A stretch of DNA of 54,171 nt. Source: Acidimicrobiaceae bacterium. GTDB lineage: Bacteria > Actinomycetota > Acidimicrobiia > Acidimicrobiales > Aldehydirespiratoraceae. Where the stretch lies: assembly GCA_016845585.1 (NCBI GenBank), contig JAERSO010000064.1, positions 1-54,171 on the forward strand. Direction: 5' to 3'. The position numbers were made by a program, and so were the translations under genes. Positions 28,076-37,345 of the stretch are shown piece after piece. How positions within the stretch are numbered: position 1 is the stretch's first letter; every line of letters begins with the position of its first letter. The notes below the pieces were generated by a model, which worked only from the letters and a program-made list of their open reading frames with translations, ran no database searches and was not told where the DNA came from.

Positions 28076-29722
28076 TCAGCGCCAGATGATCTTCCGGGCG
28101 GGCCGAAGCACCATGTCGGCTTCCTTGACGCCGGTGCGAAAAGCCGCGACGACGTAGACCATCCCCCCGACGCCGACGATGGCCACCACCGAGAGGATGA
28201 TGGGGAGATCACCGGCGACCAGCTTCATGCCCGCGGTGACGGCGAACGCCACTGATGCAGCCAGCGCGGCAGGTCGCAACGTGGTGAGTGGCGAACGGAG
28301 GCCGGGCAGCCGTCGGCGCGACAGCGACGTCAGCAACGCCAGCTCGACCCATGCGCCGATTGCCGAGCCGATGGCGAGACCGATGGCGCCGAGGCGAACG
28401 ATCGACTCGTCGGAACGGATCTCTGCGTCCAGCGGTCCGTGGAGGCCGAGGGCGTCGCCCAATCCCTCGATTCCGTCGATGCCGATCCATGCTCGATCGA
28501 GCGGGAACATCACGAGGAGCCCGACGCCGGCCGCAGTGGCAACCCGGATTGCGGCGATGCGGGCAGGGCCCGAGGTGTCGCCCAGTGCGAAGTTGGCGTT
28601 CTGGAGCATCCGGCTCAGGCCGATCGCGGGAAGACCAAGGGCATAGAACACGAGGATCAGCCACACGAGGCTCGAATCGGCCGGGGTGAAGTTCCGGCCC
28701 TCGAACAGGAGCTTGACGACCGGCTCTCCTGCGGCGATGAGCATGAGCGAGGAACCCAACATCCAGAAGGCGATCCGGCGTAGGGCGGCATCGGCGCGCG
28801 TCGCGACGGCTCCGGGGTCGGCGTTGAGTCGCGACAGCTCGGGAAGTTCGGCGGCGGCCACACTCATGGCGAACAGGCTCACCGGCAGGGTGTACAGGAT
28901 CTGTGCTCGGAAGAGGGCGGCCAGCCCTCCGGCCGCCAGGAACGACGCGAGGATCAGGTCGAGATAGGCGCTGAGCTGCACCGCGCCGCGGCCGAGGACG
29001 GCTGGTCCGAAGCGTCGACGGATGTCGCGAACGTGGGGGTTGTCGCCGTCGGTTCGCAGCTGCAGGCCGCGGGCCAGGCGAAGGACGGTCGGCAACTGGA
29101 CGAGCAACTGGAGGGCGCCGCCGATGGCGAGCGCGATCGCCACGCCGCGGGCGGCGTCGGCGATCGACCACTCTCGTTGCCATGCGATGACCAACGCCAC
29201 GACCTGCACGGCGTTCCAGAGGACGGGGGCGGCGTAGGGGAGGAAGAAGCGGCGGTGGCTGTTGAGGATGCCGAGGCACCACGCCGACATCACCATGAAT
29301 CCGAGGCCGACGGCGACGATGCGCGTGAGGTCGACCGCGAGGTCGAAGCTCTCGCCCGTCAGGCCCCAGGCGAGCAGCCCGGTGATCGGTCGCGCCGCCA
29401 GGACCAGGATGAGAACGCAGACGGCGGTGATCGTCATGAGCATGGCGCCGATGGCGCCGGCGACCCGATTGGCCTCCTGCTCGTCGCCGTCCTCGAGAAG
29501 CTCGCTGTACACCGGCACGAATGACGCGGACAGCACGCCTTCGCCCAGGAGGTTCTGGAGGAGGTTGGGGATGCGCAGGGCGGCAACGAGCGCATCGGCG
29601 ATCCGGCCCTGGCCGATCACACGGCTGGCGACCAGCTCTCGGAGCAGACCAGCGATCCGGGAGAGAAGGATGCCCGCCCCGGCCAGGGCAGACCCGCTTC
29701 GTGCGGGGCGGGGGGTGGTCAT
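28076..29722 (-). CDS. murJ: MurJ/MviN-family lipid II flippase
   Basis: A 548-residue MOP-superfamily transporter with about 14 hydrophobic segments. The N-terminal signature GAGILLSRIAGLLRELVASRVIG and NLLQNLLGEGVLSASFVPVYSELL are MurJ hallmarks. It flips undecaprenyl-linked peptidoglycan precursor to the outer face, supplying the RodA-PBP2 pair encoded 14 kb away. In many Actinobacteria murJ lies near the replication origin with trxB/parAB; here it lies between proB and proA. It overlaps the upstream coiled-coil gene by 4 nt. Confidence 0.92.
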   Translation of the reverse strand: MTTPRPARSGSALAGAGILLSRIAGLLRELVASRVIGQGRIADALVAALRIPNLLQNLLGEGVLSASFVPVYSELLEDGDEQEANRVAGAIGAMLMTITAVCVLILVLAARPITGLLAWGLTGESFDLAVDLTRIVAVGLGFMVMSAWCLGILNSHRRFFLPYAAPVLWNAVQVVALVIAWQREWSIADAARGVAIALAIGGALQLLVQLPTVLRLARGLQLRTDGDNPHVRDIRRRFGPAVLGRGAVQLSAYLDLILASFLAAGGLAALFRAQILYTLPVSLFAMSVAAAELPELSRLNADPGAVATRADAALRRIAFWMLGSSLMLIAAGEPVVKLLFEGRNFTPADSSLVWLILVFYALGLPAIGLSRMLQNANFALGDTSGPARIAAIRVATAAGVGLLVMFPLDRAWIGIDGIEGLGDALGLHGPLDAEIRSDESIVRLGAIGLAIGSAIGAWVELALLTSLSRRRLPGLRSPLTTLRPAALAASVAFAVTAGMKLVAGDLPIILSVVAIVGVGGMVYVVAAFRTGVKEADMVLRPARKIIWR

Positions 29723-30456
29723 CGGATCGCCTGTACGTCGTCGAGACCGGCCCGGAGGGCCTCCAGTTCACCGACGACGGCGTCGACAGCTTCACCAGCG
29801 GCCGAGACCTCGTCGATCTCGCCGGCGCGTGTGCCGAGCTCGATGGCGCGAACGACGGCCTCGTCCAGTCGCACGTCGAGTTGTTCGAGCTGCTCGCGGG
29901 TGGCCACTTCGCGCGCCTCGACGCGGTCGTGGCTGGCGATCTGGGCATCGACCGACGAGCGCCGGGGATCTTCCTCGCTCAGGCCGGACAGCTCTCGGCG
30001 TAGGCGGTCGATGTCGATCTTGCGGCGGGCGTCGGTGAGCTGCTGACCCTTCTGGGCGACTTCCCAACAGTGTTCGACGCCGGCGTCGATGCGTTCACCG
30101 ATCTCGACCAATCGATCGCGAAGGGGGCCGTCGACCGCGTCGCTCAACCCATCGGCGAACCGGTTGCGTGCCTGTATGGCATCACGCACGAAGAAGCGCC
30201 ATGGTTCACGGAGCGCGAACGGGTCGATGCGGCGGGGGAGTGCTCGCACTCGGCGGGCGATCACCCGCGCGAGAAACACCCTTCCGATCCACGTCAACGC
30301 GCCCAGGATGATGGCGAGAACGATGTGACCACCGGCGAAAAGCGTGAGCGCGGCGACCGCAGCCACCAATCCGACCGTGATCGGGGAAACGACGGCCAGG
30401 AAGACCGTCGGCTCGACACCGCCTGACGCTCGTCGTGAGAGGGAGGACCCGGACAT
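29719..30456 (-). CDS. Membrane-anchored coiled-coil protein coupled to murJ
   Basis: A 245-residue protein of unknown function. Two adjacent hydrophobic segments (~residues 17-41 and 43-64) are followed by a basic patch (VIARRVRALPRR) and then ~170 mostly helical residues rich in E, R, L and A, consistent with a cytoplasmic coiled coil. The stop overlaps the murJ ATG (ATGA), so the two are probably made in step. No enzyme motif seen. Candidate accessory or scaffold for MurJ; I do not recognise a named family. Confidence 0.72.
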   Translation of the reverse strand: MSGSSLSRRASGGVEPTVFLAVVSPITVGLVAAVAALTLFAGGHIVLAIILGALTWIGRVFLARVIARRVRALPRRIDPFALREPWRFFVRDAIQARNRFADGLSDAVDGPLRDRLVEIGERIDAGVEHCWEVAQKGQQLTDARRKIDIDRLRRELSGLSEEDPRRSSVDAQIASHDRVEAREVATREQLEQLDVRLDEAVVRAIELGTRAGEIDEVSAAGEAVDAVVGELEALRAGLDDVQAIR

Positions 30457-30465
30457 TTGCTGGCG

Positions 30466-30471
30466 AGGCTA
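30466..30471 (-). promoter_or_regulatory. Candidate -10 element of the coiled-coil/murJ unit
   Basis: TAGCCT on the minus strand, 9 nt before the ATG at 30456. Only 14 nt separate it from the opposite-facing proA hexamer. Confidence 0.4.
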
Positions 30472-30485
30472 GTGGTCCCTGCGAG

Positions 30486-30491
30486 TACCCT
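30486..30491 (+). promoter_or_regulatory. Candidate -10 element of proA (leaderless)
   Basis: TACCCT, 8 nt before the GTG at 30500. It shares a 43-nt divergent region with the murJ-unit promoter. Confidence 0.45.
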
Positions 30492-30499
30492 GGGGTCCC

Positions 30500-31753
30500 G
30501 TGACTGAGACTCCGACTCCGATCCCCGAGTTGGCCGCGCGGGCGAAGGCGGCCACGGCCGCGTTGGCCGTTGCGTCAACCGCCGAAAAGGACGCCGCCCT
30601 CCACGCCGCTGCCGATCTGCTGGTGGCTCGGGCCGACTCGATCATCGAGGCCAACCACGACGATGTCGCTCGAGCCGAGGCGAATGGCATGGAGCCGCCG
30701 CTCGTGGACCGGCTTCGGCTCGACCTCGGCCGAATCGAGGGGATGGCGGGAGGTCTGCGCCAGGTCGCATCGCTTCGTGACCCGGTTGGCGAAATCACCG
30801 AGGGGTGGGTCCGGCCGAACGGTCTACGGATCGAGAAGGTGCGCGTGCCGCTCGGCGTCGTCGCGATCATCTACGAAAGCCGTCCCAACGTCACCAGCGA
30901 TGCGTTCGGGCTGTGTTTGAAGTCCGGCAACGTCGCGTTCCTGCGCGGATCCTCGTCGGCGATCTCGTCAAATCTCGCCATCTCCGCAGCCCTGCGCGAG
31001 GCCATGGCGAAGGCCGGGCTCCCGGCCGATGCCCTGGTCCTCGTCGACGATGTGACCCGCGAGGCAGCTACCGAGTTCATGCAACAGCGCGGCTACGTCG
31101 ACTGTCTCATCCCCCGTGGTGGGCACACGCTCATCCAGTCGATTCTCGAGAACGCCACCGTGCCCTACGTGATCGACGGTGCCGGCAACTGCCACATCTA
31201 TGTCGACGCGGCAGCGGATCTGCCCATGGCACGGGAGATCCTCGTGAACGCGAAGACCCAGCGCACCGGCGTCTGCAACGCGGCGGAGTCCCTCGTCGTG
31301 CACTCCGATGTGGCCGCCGCATTCATCCCGATGGCCGTCGCGGCATTGGAGGGTGTCGAGCTCGTCGGGGACGATGCCGCGCGTTCGCACGCCCCCGCGA
31401 TCGGCGCCGCCGTCGAGGACGACTTCGCGACGGAGTTCCTCGACATGAAGATGAGTGTCAAGGTCGTGGACGACCTCGACGACGCCATCGCCCACGTGAA
31501 CCACACCAGCACCGGCCACTCCGAGGCGATCATCACCGCAGACATCGCGGCCGCCGATCGCTTCACGCGTGAGGTCGACGCCGCGGCCGTTCTGGTCAAT
31601 GCCTCGACCCGCTTCGTCGACGGCGAGGAGTTCGGGTTTGGTGCCGAGATCGGCATCTCGACCCAGAAGCTCCACGCCCGCGGCCCGATGGGTCTGGCCG
31701 AACTGACCACTCAGAAGTACATCGTCCGCGGTGAAGGCCACGTTCGGCCGTAA
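30500..31753 (+). CDS. proA: Glutamate-5-semialdehyde dehydrogenase
   Basis: A 417-residue gamma-glutamyl phosphate reductase, second step of proline synthesis, using NADPH. Motifs: VPLGVVAIIYESRPNVTSDA in the cofactor region, the catalytic Cys (~259) in QRTGVCNAAES, and GFGAEIGISTQKLHARGPMGL near the C-terminus. GTG start at 30500, with a TACCCT hexamer 8 nt before it. proB is 3.2 kb upstream. Confidence 0.96.
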   Translation: MTETPTPIPELAARAKAATAALAVASTAEKDAALHAAADLLVARADSIIEANHDDVARAEANGMEPPLVDRLRLDLGRIEGMAGGLRQVASLRDPVGEITEGWVRPNGLRIEKVRVPLGVVAIIYESRPNVTSDAFGLCLKSGNVAFLRGSSSAISSNLAISAALREAMAKAGLPADALVLVDDVTREAATEFMQQRGYVDCLIPRGGHTLIQSILENATVPYVIDGAGNCHIYVDAAADLPMAREILVNAKTQRTGVCNAAESLVVHSDVAAAFIPMAVAALEGVELVGDDAARSHAPAIGAAVEDDFATEFLDMKMSVKVVDDLDDAIAHVNHTSTGHSEAIITADIAAADRFTREVDAAAVLVNASTRFVDGEEFGFGAEIGISTQKLHARGPMGLAELTTQKYIVRGEGHVRP

Positions 31754-31768
31754 TCGGTTCGGGAGTTG

Positions 31769-31788
31769 AGGTTAACGGGCGCTAACCT
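31769..31788 (+). promoter_or_regulatory. moxR promoter with inverted repeat
   Basis: AGGTTA and TAACCT are inverted 6-mers separated by 8 nt. The right arm TAACCT is also a -10-like hexamer 7 nt before the moxR ATG at 31796, so a factor binding the repeat would block the promoter. An operator role is inferred. Confidence 0.4.
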
Positions 31789-31795
31789 GCTCGGC

Positions 31796-32674
31796 ATGTC
31801 GAATCGCTTTGAAGACGTCGCCACGGTCAAGTCCGACCTGGCGAGCGTTGACTATCTGTCCGACGAAGGCATTGCCGGCGTGGTGTACCTCGCCGATCGG
31901 CTAGAGAAGCCGATTCTCGTCGAGGGCCCTGCCGGAACCGGAAAGACCGAGCTCGCCAAGAGCGTGGCCAAGATGCTCGGCGCCCGCCTCATCCGCCTCC
32001 AGTGCTACGAGGGGCTCGACGAGTCGAAGGCGCTGTACGAGTGGAACTACAAGAAGCAGCTGCTCCGCATCCAGGCCGAGCGGGGCGAATCCCAGGACTG
32101 GGACGACATCAACGACGACATCTTCTCCGATGACTTCTTGTTGACCCGTCCGCTGCTCGAAGCCATCAGGGCCGACGAGCCCGTCGTGCTGCTCATCGAC
32201 GAGGTCGACCGCGTCGAGGTCGAGACCGAGGCACTGCTCCTCGAGATCCTCTCCGACTACCAGGTCTCGATCCCTGAGCTCGGCACCATCGAGGCCAAGC
32301 AGATTCCCCTGGTGTTCCTCACGTCGAACAACACCCGTGAACTCTCCGAGGCGCTCAAGCGTCGCTGCCTCTACCTCCACGTCGACTACCCCGACATGGA
32401 TCGCGAGAAGGAGATCGTGCTCACCCGTGTGCCTGACATCACCGAGAATCTGGCTGATCAGGTTGCCCGCGTGGTTCGTTCGATCCGTCAGATCGAGTTG
32501 AAGAAGGCGCCGTCCGTCTCGGAGACCATCGACTGGGCCCGGACCCTCGTGCTACTCGGTGTCGAGAAGATCGACGAGCAGACCGCGGCCGAGACCATCA
32601 ACATCTTGCTGAAGTACCAGAGCGACATCAACAAGACGCTCAAGGACCTCGGCTCCGCTGACGGCGTCTCCTGA
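31796..32674 (+). CDS. MoxR-family AAA+ ATPase
   Basis: A 292-residue AAA+ ATPase. Walker A GPAGTGKT (44-51), Walker B VVLLIDEVDRVE, and the sensor/arginine-finger region FLTSNNTRELSEALKRRC are of the MoxR type. MoxR proteins act as chaperones that insert cofactors or assemble complexes with a partner VWA protein; the next gene is such a partner, 17 nt downstream. The ATG at 31796 is preferred to an earlier in-frame start because it follows the -10-like hexamer and homology begins there. Confidence 0.92.
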   Translation: MSNRFEDVATVKSDLASVDYLSDEGIAGVVYLADRLEKPILVEGPAGTGKTELAKSVAKMLGARLIRLQCYEGLDESKALYEWNYKKQLLRIQAERGESQDWDDINDDIFSDDFLLTRPLLEAIRADEPVVLLIDEVDRVEVETEALLLEILSDYQVSIPELGTIEAKQIPLVFLTSNNTRELSEALKRRCLYLHVDYPDMDREKEIVLTRVPDITENLADQVARVVRSIRQIELKKAPSVSETIDWARTLVLLGVEKIDEQTAAETINILLKYQSDINKTLKDLGSADGVS

Positions 32675-32691
32675 GGCCGGGCGAGGCAGCC

Positions 32692-34185
32692 ATGACGCTC
32701 ACCGACGACACCGGATCCGAGTCGACACCGGCTGAAGTCGGCGAGCCGCTGCTCGAGCTCCTCAATGGTTTCATCATCCAGCTTCGGGCGGCCGGCCTGC
32801 CGGTGAGCCTCACCGAGAACCTGGATGCGATGGAGGCCGTGAAACACGTGCCCCTCGGTGATCGCGACACCTTCAAGTACGCCCTCGCAGCCACGCTGGT
32901 CAAGCACTACAACCATTGGAAGGCCTTCGAGACGGTCTTCGAGGTCTACTTCTCGTTGCGTGGTCCCGAGTACTCGATCGGCGAAGACTCCGATGAGTTG
33001 GCCGAGACGGGTGAGGATGACGGCGATCAGCCCGATGGGGCCGGCGATCAACAGGGCGGTGGCGGTGACAACATGTCACCCGAAGAACTCGCCGAGATGC
33101 TGTACCAGGCGCTGATGCGCGGCGATCGGCAGATGATGCGTGGGGTCGCCCGCCAGGCAGTCAAGCGATACGCGGGCATGGAGCCCGGGCGTCCAGTGGG
33201 TGGCACGTACTACCTGTATCGCACGCTGCGGAACCTCGACCTCGATGGTGTGCTCGAACGTCTGCTCGAGCAGGACCAGAACAACGACGGTGACGAAGAG
33301 GATCTGTCCGACTTCGAGCAGCGGCTCCAGAAGGACGAGTACCAGAGCCGCGTCGACACGCTGCAGAAGGAGATCGAGGCGGAGATCCGGCGCCGGCTGG
33401 TGGCCGACCGCGGAGTGGAAGCCATGGCCAAGACCCTGCGCAAGCCGCTCCCGGAGGACGTCGACTTCATGCACGCGTCCCGCGAGGAGATGGCGTCGCT
33501 GCGCAAGGCGATCTACCCGCTCACCCGCAAGCTCGCCGCCCGCCTGCAGCGCAAGCGTCGCCATGGTCGCAAGGGCCCGCTCGACTTCCGTCGCACGGTT
33601 CGTGCCTCGCTGAGCTATGGCGGTGTTCCCGCGGAGCCGAAGTTCCGCAACCCGCGCCCGCACAAGCCCGACATCATGGTGATCGCCGACATCTCCGGCT
33701 CAGTGGCCGCCTTTGCCCGGTTCACCCTGCACCTCGTGTATGCCATCAGCGGTCAGTTCTCGAAGGTCCGCTCCTTCGTGTTCATCGACGGCCTCGATGA
33801 GGTCACGTCGTACTTCGAGGGTGTCGAGGATATCAACGAGGCCGTGCATCGAGTCAACACCGAGGCCGATGTGGTCTGGGTCGATGGTCACTCCGACTAC
33901 GGGCATGCGCTCGGCGTCTTCTGGGAGAAGTACGGCAAGGACATCGGGCCCCGCACGTCGATCATGATCCTGGGCGACGCCCGCAACAACTACCACGCAT
34001 CCGAGAGCTGGATCATCCGCGCCATGGCCGACAAGGCCCGCGACGTGTACTGGTTGAACCCCGAGCCGAACAGCTACTGGGACACCGGCGATTCGATCGT
34101 CGGCGAGTACGCCCAGCACTGCGACGGCACGTTCGAGGTGCGGAACCTGCGACAGCTCGAAGGGTTCGTCGAGAACCTGGCGTAG
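32692..34185 (+). CDS. VWA-domain protein (CoxE-like)
   Basis: A 497-residue protein. The N-terminal helical region (~1-100) is followed by an acidic, Gly-rich insert (~104-125) and a long helical, charged region. The C-terminal von Willebrand A domain has the MIDAS motif DISGS (~residue 332) and the later Asp in ILGDARNNY. It resembles the CoxE-type partners of MoxR ATPases. The pair probably forms a metal-dependent chaperone unit; the client is not encoded next to it and remains unknown. Confidence 0.88.
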   Translation: MTLTDDTGSESTPAEVGEPLLELLNGFIIQLRAAGLPVSLTENLDAMEAVKHVPLGDRDTFKYALAATLVKHYNHWKAFETVFEVYFSLRGPEYSIGEDSDELAETGEDDGDQPDGAGDQQGGGGDNMSPEELAEMLYQALMRGDRQMMRGVARQAVKRYAGMEPGRPVGGTYYLYRTLRNLDLDGVLERLLEQDQNNDGDEEDLSDFEQRLQKDEYQSRVDTLQKEIEAEIRRRLVADRGVEAMAKTLRKPLPEDVDFMHASREEMASLRKAIYPLTRKLAARLQRKRRHGRKGPLDFRRTVRASLSYGGVPAEPKFRNPRPHKPDIMVIADISGSVAAFARFTLHLVYAISGQFSKVRSFVFIDGLDEVTSYFEGVEDINEAVHRVNTEADVVWVDGHSDYGHALGVFWEKYGKDIGPRTSIMILGDARNNYHASESWIIRAMADKARDVYWLNPEPNSYWDTGDSIVGEYAQHCDGTFEVRNLRQLEGFVENLA

Positions 34186-34275
34186 CCGACGTCGACCCAG
34201 CGGGTGACGGAGCGGGTCGACAAGCATCGAGAATGTTGCCCGCCTAGGATCGCGCCAGGCGAAGAAGGCATCGCG

Positions 34276-34686
34276 ATGACCATCACCAGTGTGCGGAGCG
34301 TGTTGGGTGATGACTCCCTGACGCTCGAGACCGAGGATGGTTCGATCAGCGTCGGCGGCGGCCAGGACCTCCCAGGTCGGCTCGAGCTTCCGGTTTTCGA
34401 CGGGGGAGACACGGTCTCCGTGTTCGAGTTGTCGGATGAGATCGCTGTCGTTCTCAGCTACCCGGAGGACGCCTTCGCCACCATCGAGGCCTTCTACGAG
34501 AGCCAGATGGAAGGCCGGTCCGGCTTCGAGCACTCCTCGTTCGAGGTCGAGTCCGCCGATGGCGTCAAGATTCGCAACGTGGCCTGGCTCAACAATGACG
34601 CGAACGAGACCGTCACCATCACGACGTGTCCGGACTTCACCGGCGGGGCCGGACGGGTCACCTGTGTGACGCTCATCCAACCCTGA
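34276..34686 (+). CDS. Hypothetical protein
   Basis: A 136-residue soluble protein with no recognised family. ATG at 34276 is chosen because GAAGAAGG 7 nt upstream is a good ribosome binding site and a TAGGAT hexamer lies further up (34246). The N-terminal half contains short beta-like strands (SLTLETEDGSISVGGG), the centre an AFATIEAFYESQMEG helix, and the end two cysteines (TTCPDFTGG, VTCVTL). No signal peptide. Function unknown. Confidence 0.65.
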   Translation: MTITSVRSVLGDDSLTLETEDGSISVGGGQDLPGRLELPVFDGGDTVSVFELSDEIAVVLSYPEDAFATIEAFYESQMEGRSGFEHSSFEVESADGVKIRNVAWLNNDANETVTITTCPDFTGGAGRVTCVTLIQP

Positions 34687-34720
34687 ATCCGAACGTGGGA
34701 CTGCCCGGGCAGATGCCATC

Positions 34721-35533
34721 GTGAGTAGTGCCCGACACATCGTCGAGATCGAACGTCTCTGGATGCGTGAGATGCAGGGCTTCGCGGCCACGCTTGCCGC
34801 CTCGGACCCCGCCTGGGGCACTGAGTCGTTCCCCGTGGCCGATGGACTGGCCGTACTCTGCGGACCCGGTCTGTACGTCAACCGAGTCCTGGGACTCGGA
34901 TTCGACGCCGATGTCGATGCTGCACAGCTGGACGACTTCGAGTCCCGAGCGCTCACCTTGGGTCTCGACCCGTCGATCGAGTGTTGTGAGGCGACGAGAC
35001 CGGAGGTCGTGCGGCAAATCGTCGATCGGGGCTATGTCGCAGACGGCTCGACGGTGGCACTCATCCACGATCTCGACGATCTCGATGCCCCGGAAGCGGC
35101 GCTTCGTATCGACTATTGCGAAGCTGACGAGCTGGCACTCTGGCAGGCGACCGCGGCACTCGGATGGGGCCACGACACACCGGGGCGGCGGCGCGCCAGC
35201 GATGCGTTCGCGGCGGTGGCATCACTCGTCGATGAGCCGGGGTTGATGCTCGCCCGGTCGGCCTCGGATGATCGGGTGGTCGGCTGCGCGACACTCAAGA
35301 TCACCGGTGAGGCGGCCACGCTGGGCGGGATGTCGACAGTGCCGGCAGAACGTCGCCAGGGCGTTCAGACCGCACTGATCCGGCGCCGCCTGCAAGATGC
35401 GCTGGACGCCGGGTGTCGCTACGCGATGACGAGCGCCGAGGAGGGGAGCGCATCCGAGCGAAATCTGCGCCGCCTCGGGTTCCGGCCGTCGCACACCAAA
35501 GTCGACTACGTCAGGCCTCCAACACGGCCTTGA
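34721..35533 (+). CDS. GNAT-family N-acetyltransferase
   Basis: A 270-residue protein. The C-terminal half is a GNAT fold: GGMSTVPAERRQGVQTALIRRRL has the acetyl-CoA loop (consensus R/QxxGxG/A), followed by MTSAEEGSASERNLRRLGF. The N-terminal half (~1-130) may be a degenerate second GNAT domain. GTG start at 34721. Its 3' end overlaps the convergent SRPBCC gene by 23 nt. Substrate unknown. Confidence 0.8.
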   Translation: MSSARHIVEIERLWMREMQGFAATLAASDPAWGTESFPVADGLAVLCGPGLYVNRVLGLGFDADVDAAQLDDFESRALTLGLDPSIECCEATRPEVVRQIVDRGYVADGSTVALIHDLDDLDAPEAALRIDYCEADELALWQATAALGWGHDTPGRRRASDAFAAVASLVDEPGLMLARSASDDRVVGCATLKITGEAATLGGMSTVPAERRQGVQTALIRRRLQDALDAGCRYAMTSAEEGSASERNLRRLGFRPSHTKVDYVRPPTRP

Positions 35534-35966
35534 CACGGCTGAGCGTGGCCTGCACGGCGGCGGTCATGGCCCGCTCGTCGCGGCGCCCGATCGTGACGTA
35601 CAGGAGCTTCTGCAGTCCCTCGTACTGTGGGTAGCCGAACGATTCGGGGACGGTGGTCGAGTCCCCCTCGGCGCGGAGCTCGTAGCGCCAGGTCGTGTAC
35701 CCCTCACTGGAGAACTCGAAGACCTCGTTCTCGACGTACCCGGTGATCTCGGAGGTCGTGGTCCACTTCTTGATGGTGAGCGGTCCCAGCTTGGCGATGT
35801 TGTCACCCTCGAAGGCTGCGCCGAGGTCCGGGCCGTCGGTAGGGGTGATCCAGCGGCCGGAAACGCACTCCGGGCTCCAGTCGCCCATGCGGGTGATGTC
35901 GGCGATCGCGGAGAAGACCTCGGGGTCGGGACGATTGATGACGACACTTGCGGGACCTTCGACCAT
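35511..35966 (-). CDS. SRPBCC (polyketide cyclase/START-like) family protein
   Basis: A 151-residue protein with the SRPBCC opening ASVVINRPDPEVFSAIADITRMGDWSPEC and the C-terminal helix AMTAAVQATLSRVKAVLE. This fold has a large hydrophobic pocket for lipids, polyketides or other ligands; the ligand here is unknown. It is convergent with and overlaps the GNAT gene, and is 32 nt downstream of the DAHP synthase gene... on the minus strand the DAHP synthase gene lies beyond its start and runs the same way but upstream, so read-through is possible. Confidence 0.82.
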   Translation of the reverse strand: MVEGPASVVINRPDPEVFSAIADITRMGDWSPECVSGRWITPTDGPDLGAAFEGDNIAKLGPLTIKKWTTTSEITGYVENEVFEFSSEGYTTWRYELRAEGDSTTVPESFGYPQYEGLQKLLYVTIGRRDERAMTAAVQATLSRVKAVLEA

Positions 35967-35998
35967 TGGTCATGGTCTAGACGGCCTGTGGGAGGTTG

Positions 35999-37345
35999 TC
36001 AGGCCTGGCCGCGCAGGATGTCGGCGACACGGAAGGCGAGGTCGGTGGACTGCCGACCGTTGAGGCGGGGATCGCACATCGTCTCGTACGCCGTGTCGAG
36101 GGCAGCTTCGTCGAGACCGTCGCCACCACCGACGCACTCGGTGACGGAGTCGCCCGTGAGTTCGACATGGATCCCGCCGGCCCATGTGCCTTCCTGGCGG
36201 TGAGCCGCGAAGAAGCCCCCGATCTCCTCGAGGACCTTGTCGAAGTGGCGGGTCTTGTGACCGCCCTCGGCCGTGTAGGTGTTGCCGTGCATCGGATCAC
36301 ACGCCCAGACCACGGGATGGCCGGCGTCGCGGACAGCCGCGAGCAGCGGGGGGAGACCGGACTGGACGTTCTCCGCCCCCATGCGCGAGATGAGGGTGAG
36401 GCGACCGGGAATACGATCGGGGTTGAGTGCCTCGCACAGACCCAGGACATCCTCCGGCGTGGCGGTGGGCCCGACCTTGCAGCCGAGCGGATTGCCGACG
36501 CCACGAAGGAACTCGACGTGAGCTCCGTCGAGTTGACGGGTGCGCTCGCCGATCCACAGCATGTGGGCAGAGCAGTCGTACCAGTCGCCGGTGAGGGAGT
36601 CCTGGCGAGTGAGGGCCTCTTCGTAGTTGAGGAGGAGCGCCTCGTGACTCGTGTAGAAGTCGACCTCGTGCAGGGTCGGCGTCGTCACCGAGTTGACCCC
36701 GACGGCACTCATGAAGGTGAGCGCCCGGTCGATCTCGTCGGCCATCTGCGAGTAGCGCTCGCCGGCCGGGGAGGAGGCGACGAACTCGCGGTTCCAGGTC
36801 GAGACCTGGGACAGGTCGGCGTAGCCGCCCCGAGTGAAGGCCCGCAGCAGGTTCAGGGTGGATGCGGCGCGGTGGTAGGCGGTGAGCAGACGCTGTGGAT
36901 CGGGGCGACGCTCGTCCTCGGTGAAGCCGACGTCATTGACGATCTGACCCAGGAAGGACGGAAGCTCGGTGCCTCCTTGGGTTTCGGTGGGTGACGAGCG
37001 GGGCTTGGCGAACTGACCGGCGATGCGGCCGACCTTCACCACGGGGATGCCACCGGAGTAGGTGAGAACGATCGCCATCTGGAGGATCACGCGGAGCTTG
37101 TCGCGGATCGAGTCGGCGGAGCTGTCGAACGACTCGGCACAGTCGCCGGCCTGGAGGAGGAAGGCGTCGCCGTTGGCCACGGACCCGAGCGCCTCGGTCA
37201 GACTGCGGGCCTCACCGGCAAAGACCAGCGGCGGAAGGTCGCCGAGCTGCTTCAGCGCATAGTCGAGCTCGGCTTGATCGGGCCACGACGGCTGATGCTT
37301 GGCCTCGGCGTTGCGCCAAGAGCTGGAGGTCCAGGTGGAAGTCAC
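35999..37345 (-). CDS. 3-Deoxy-7-phosphoheptulonate (DAHP) synthase, class II
   Basis: A 448-residue class II DAHP synthase, the plant/Mycobacterium type, which condenses phosphoenolpyruvate and erythrose 4-phosphate at the start of the shikimate pathway. Motifs: LLQAGDCAESF (metal-binding Cys), RIAGQFAKPRS, SHEALLLNYEEALTR, RMGAENV, DPMHGNT and GGIHVELTGDSVTECVGG. The annotated start is a GTG at 37345. No other aromatic amino acid genes adjoin it. Feedback-regulation features cannot be judged from sequence alone. Confidence 0.95.
   Translation of the reverse strand: MTSTWTSSSWRNAEAKHQPSWPDQAELDYALKQLGDLPPLVFAGEARSLTEALGSVANGDAFLLQAGDCAESFDSSADSIRDKLRVILQMAIVLTYSGGIPVVKVGRIAGQFAKPRSSPTETQGGTELPSFLGQIVNDVGFTEDERRPDPQRLLTAYHRAASTLNLLRAFTRGGYADLSQVSTWNREFVASSPAGERYSQMADEIDRALTFMSAVGVNSVTTPTLHEVDFYTSHEALLLNYEEALTRQDSLTGDWYDCSAHMLWIGERTRQLDGAHVEFLRGVGNPLGCKVGPTATPEDVLGLCEALNPDRIPGRLTLISRMGAENVQSGLPPLLAAVRDAGHPVVWACDPMHGNTYTAEGGHKTRHFDKVLEEIGGFFAAHRQEGTWAGGIHVELTGDSVTECVGGGDGLDEAALDTAYETMCDPRLNGRQSTDLAFRVADILRGQA

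Noticed and set aside
28286..29948. Long plus- and minus-strand Arg/Pro-rich frames over murJ
   Set aside because: They are out-of-frame readings of murJ, whose membrane-protein frame matches the MurJ family throughout.
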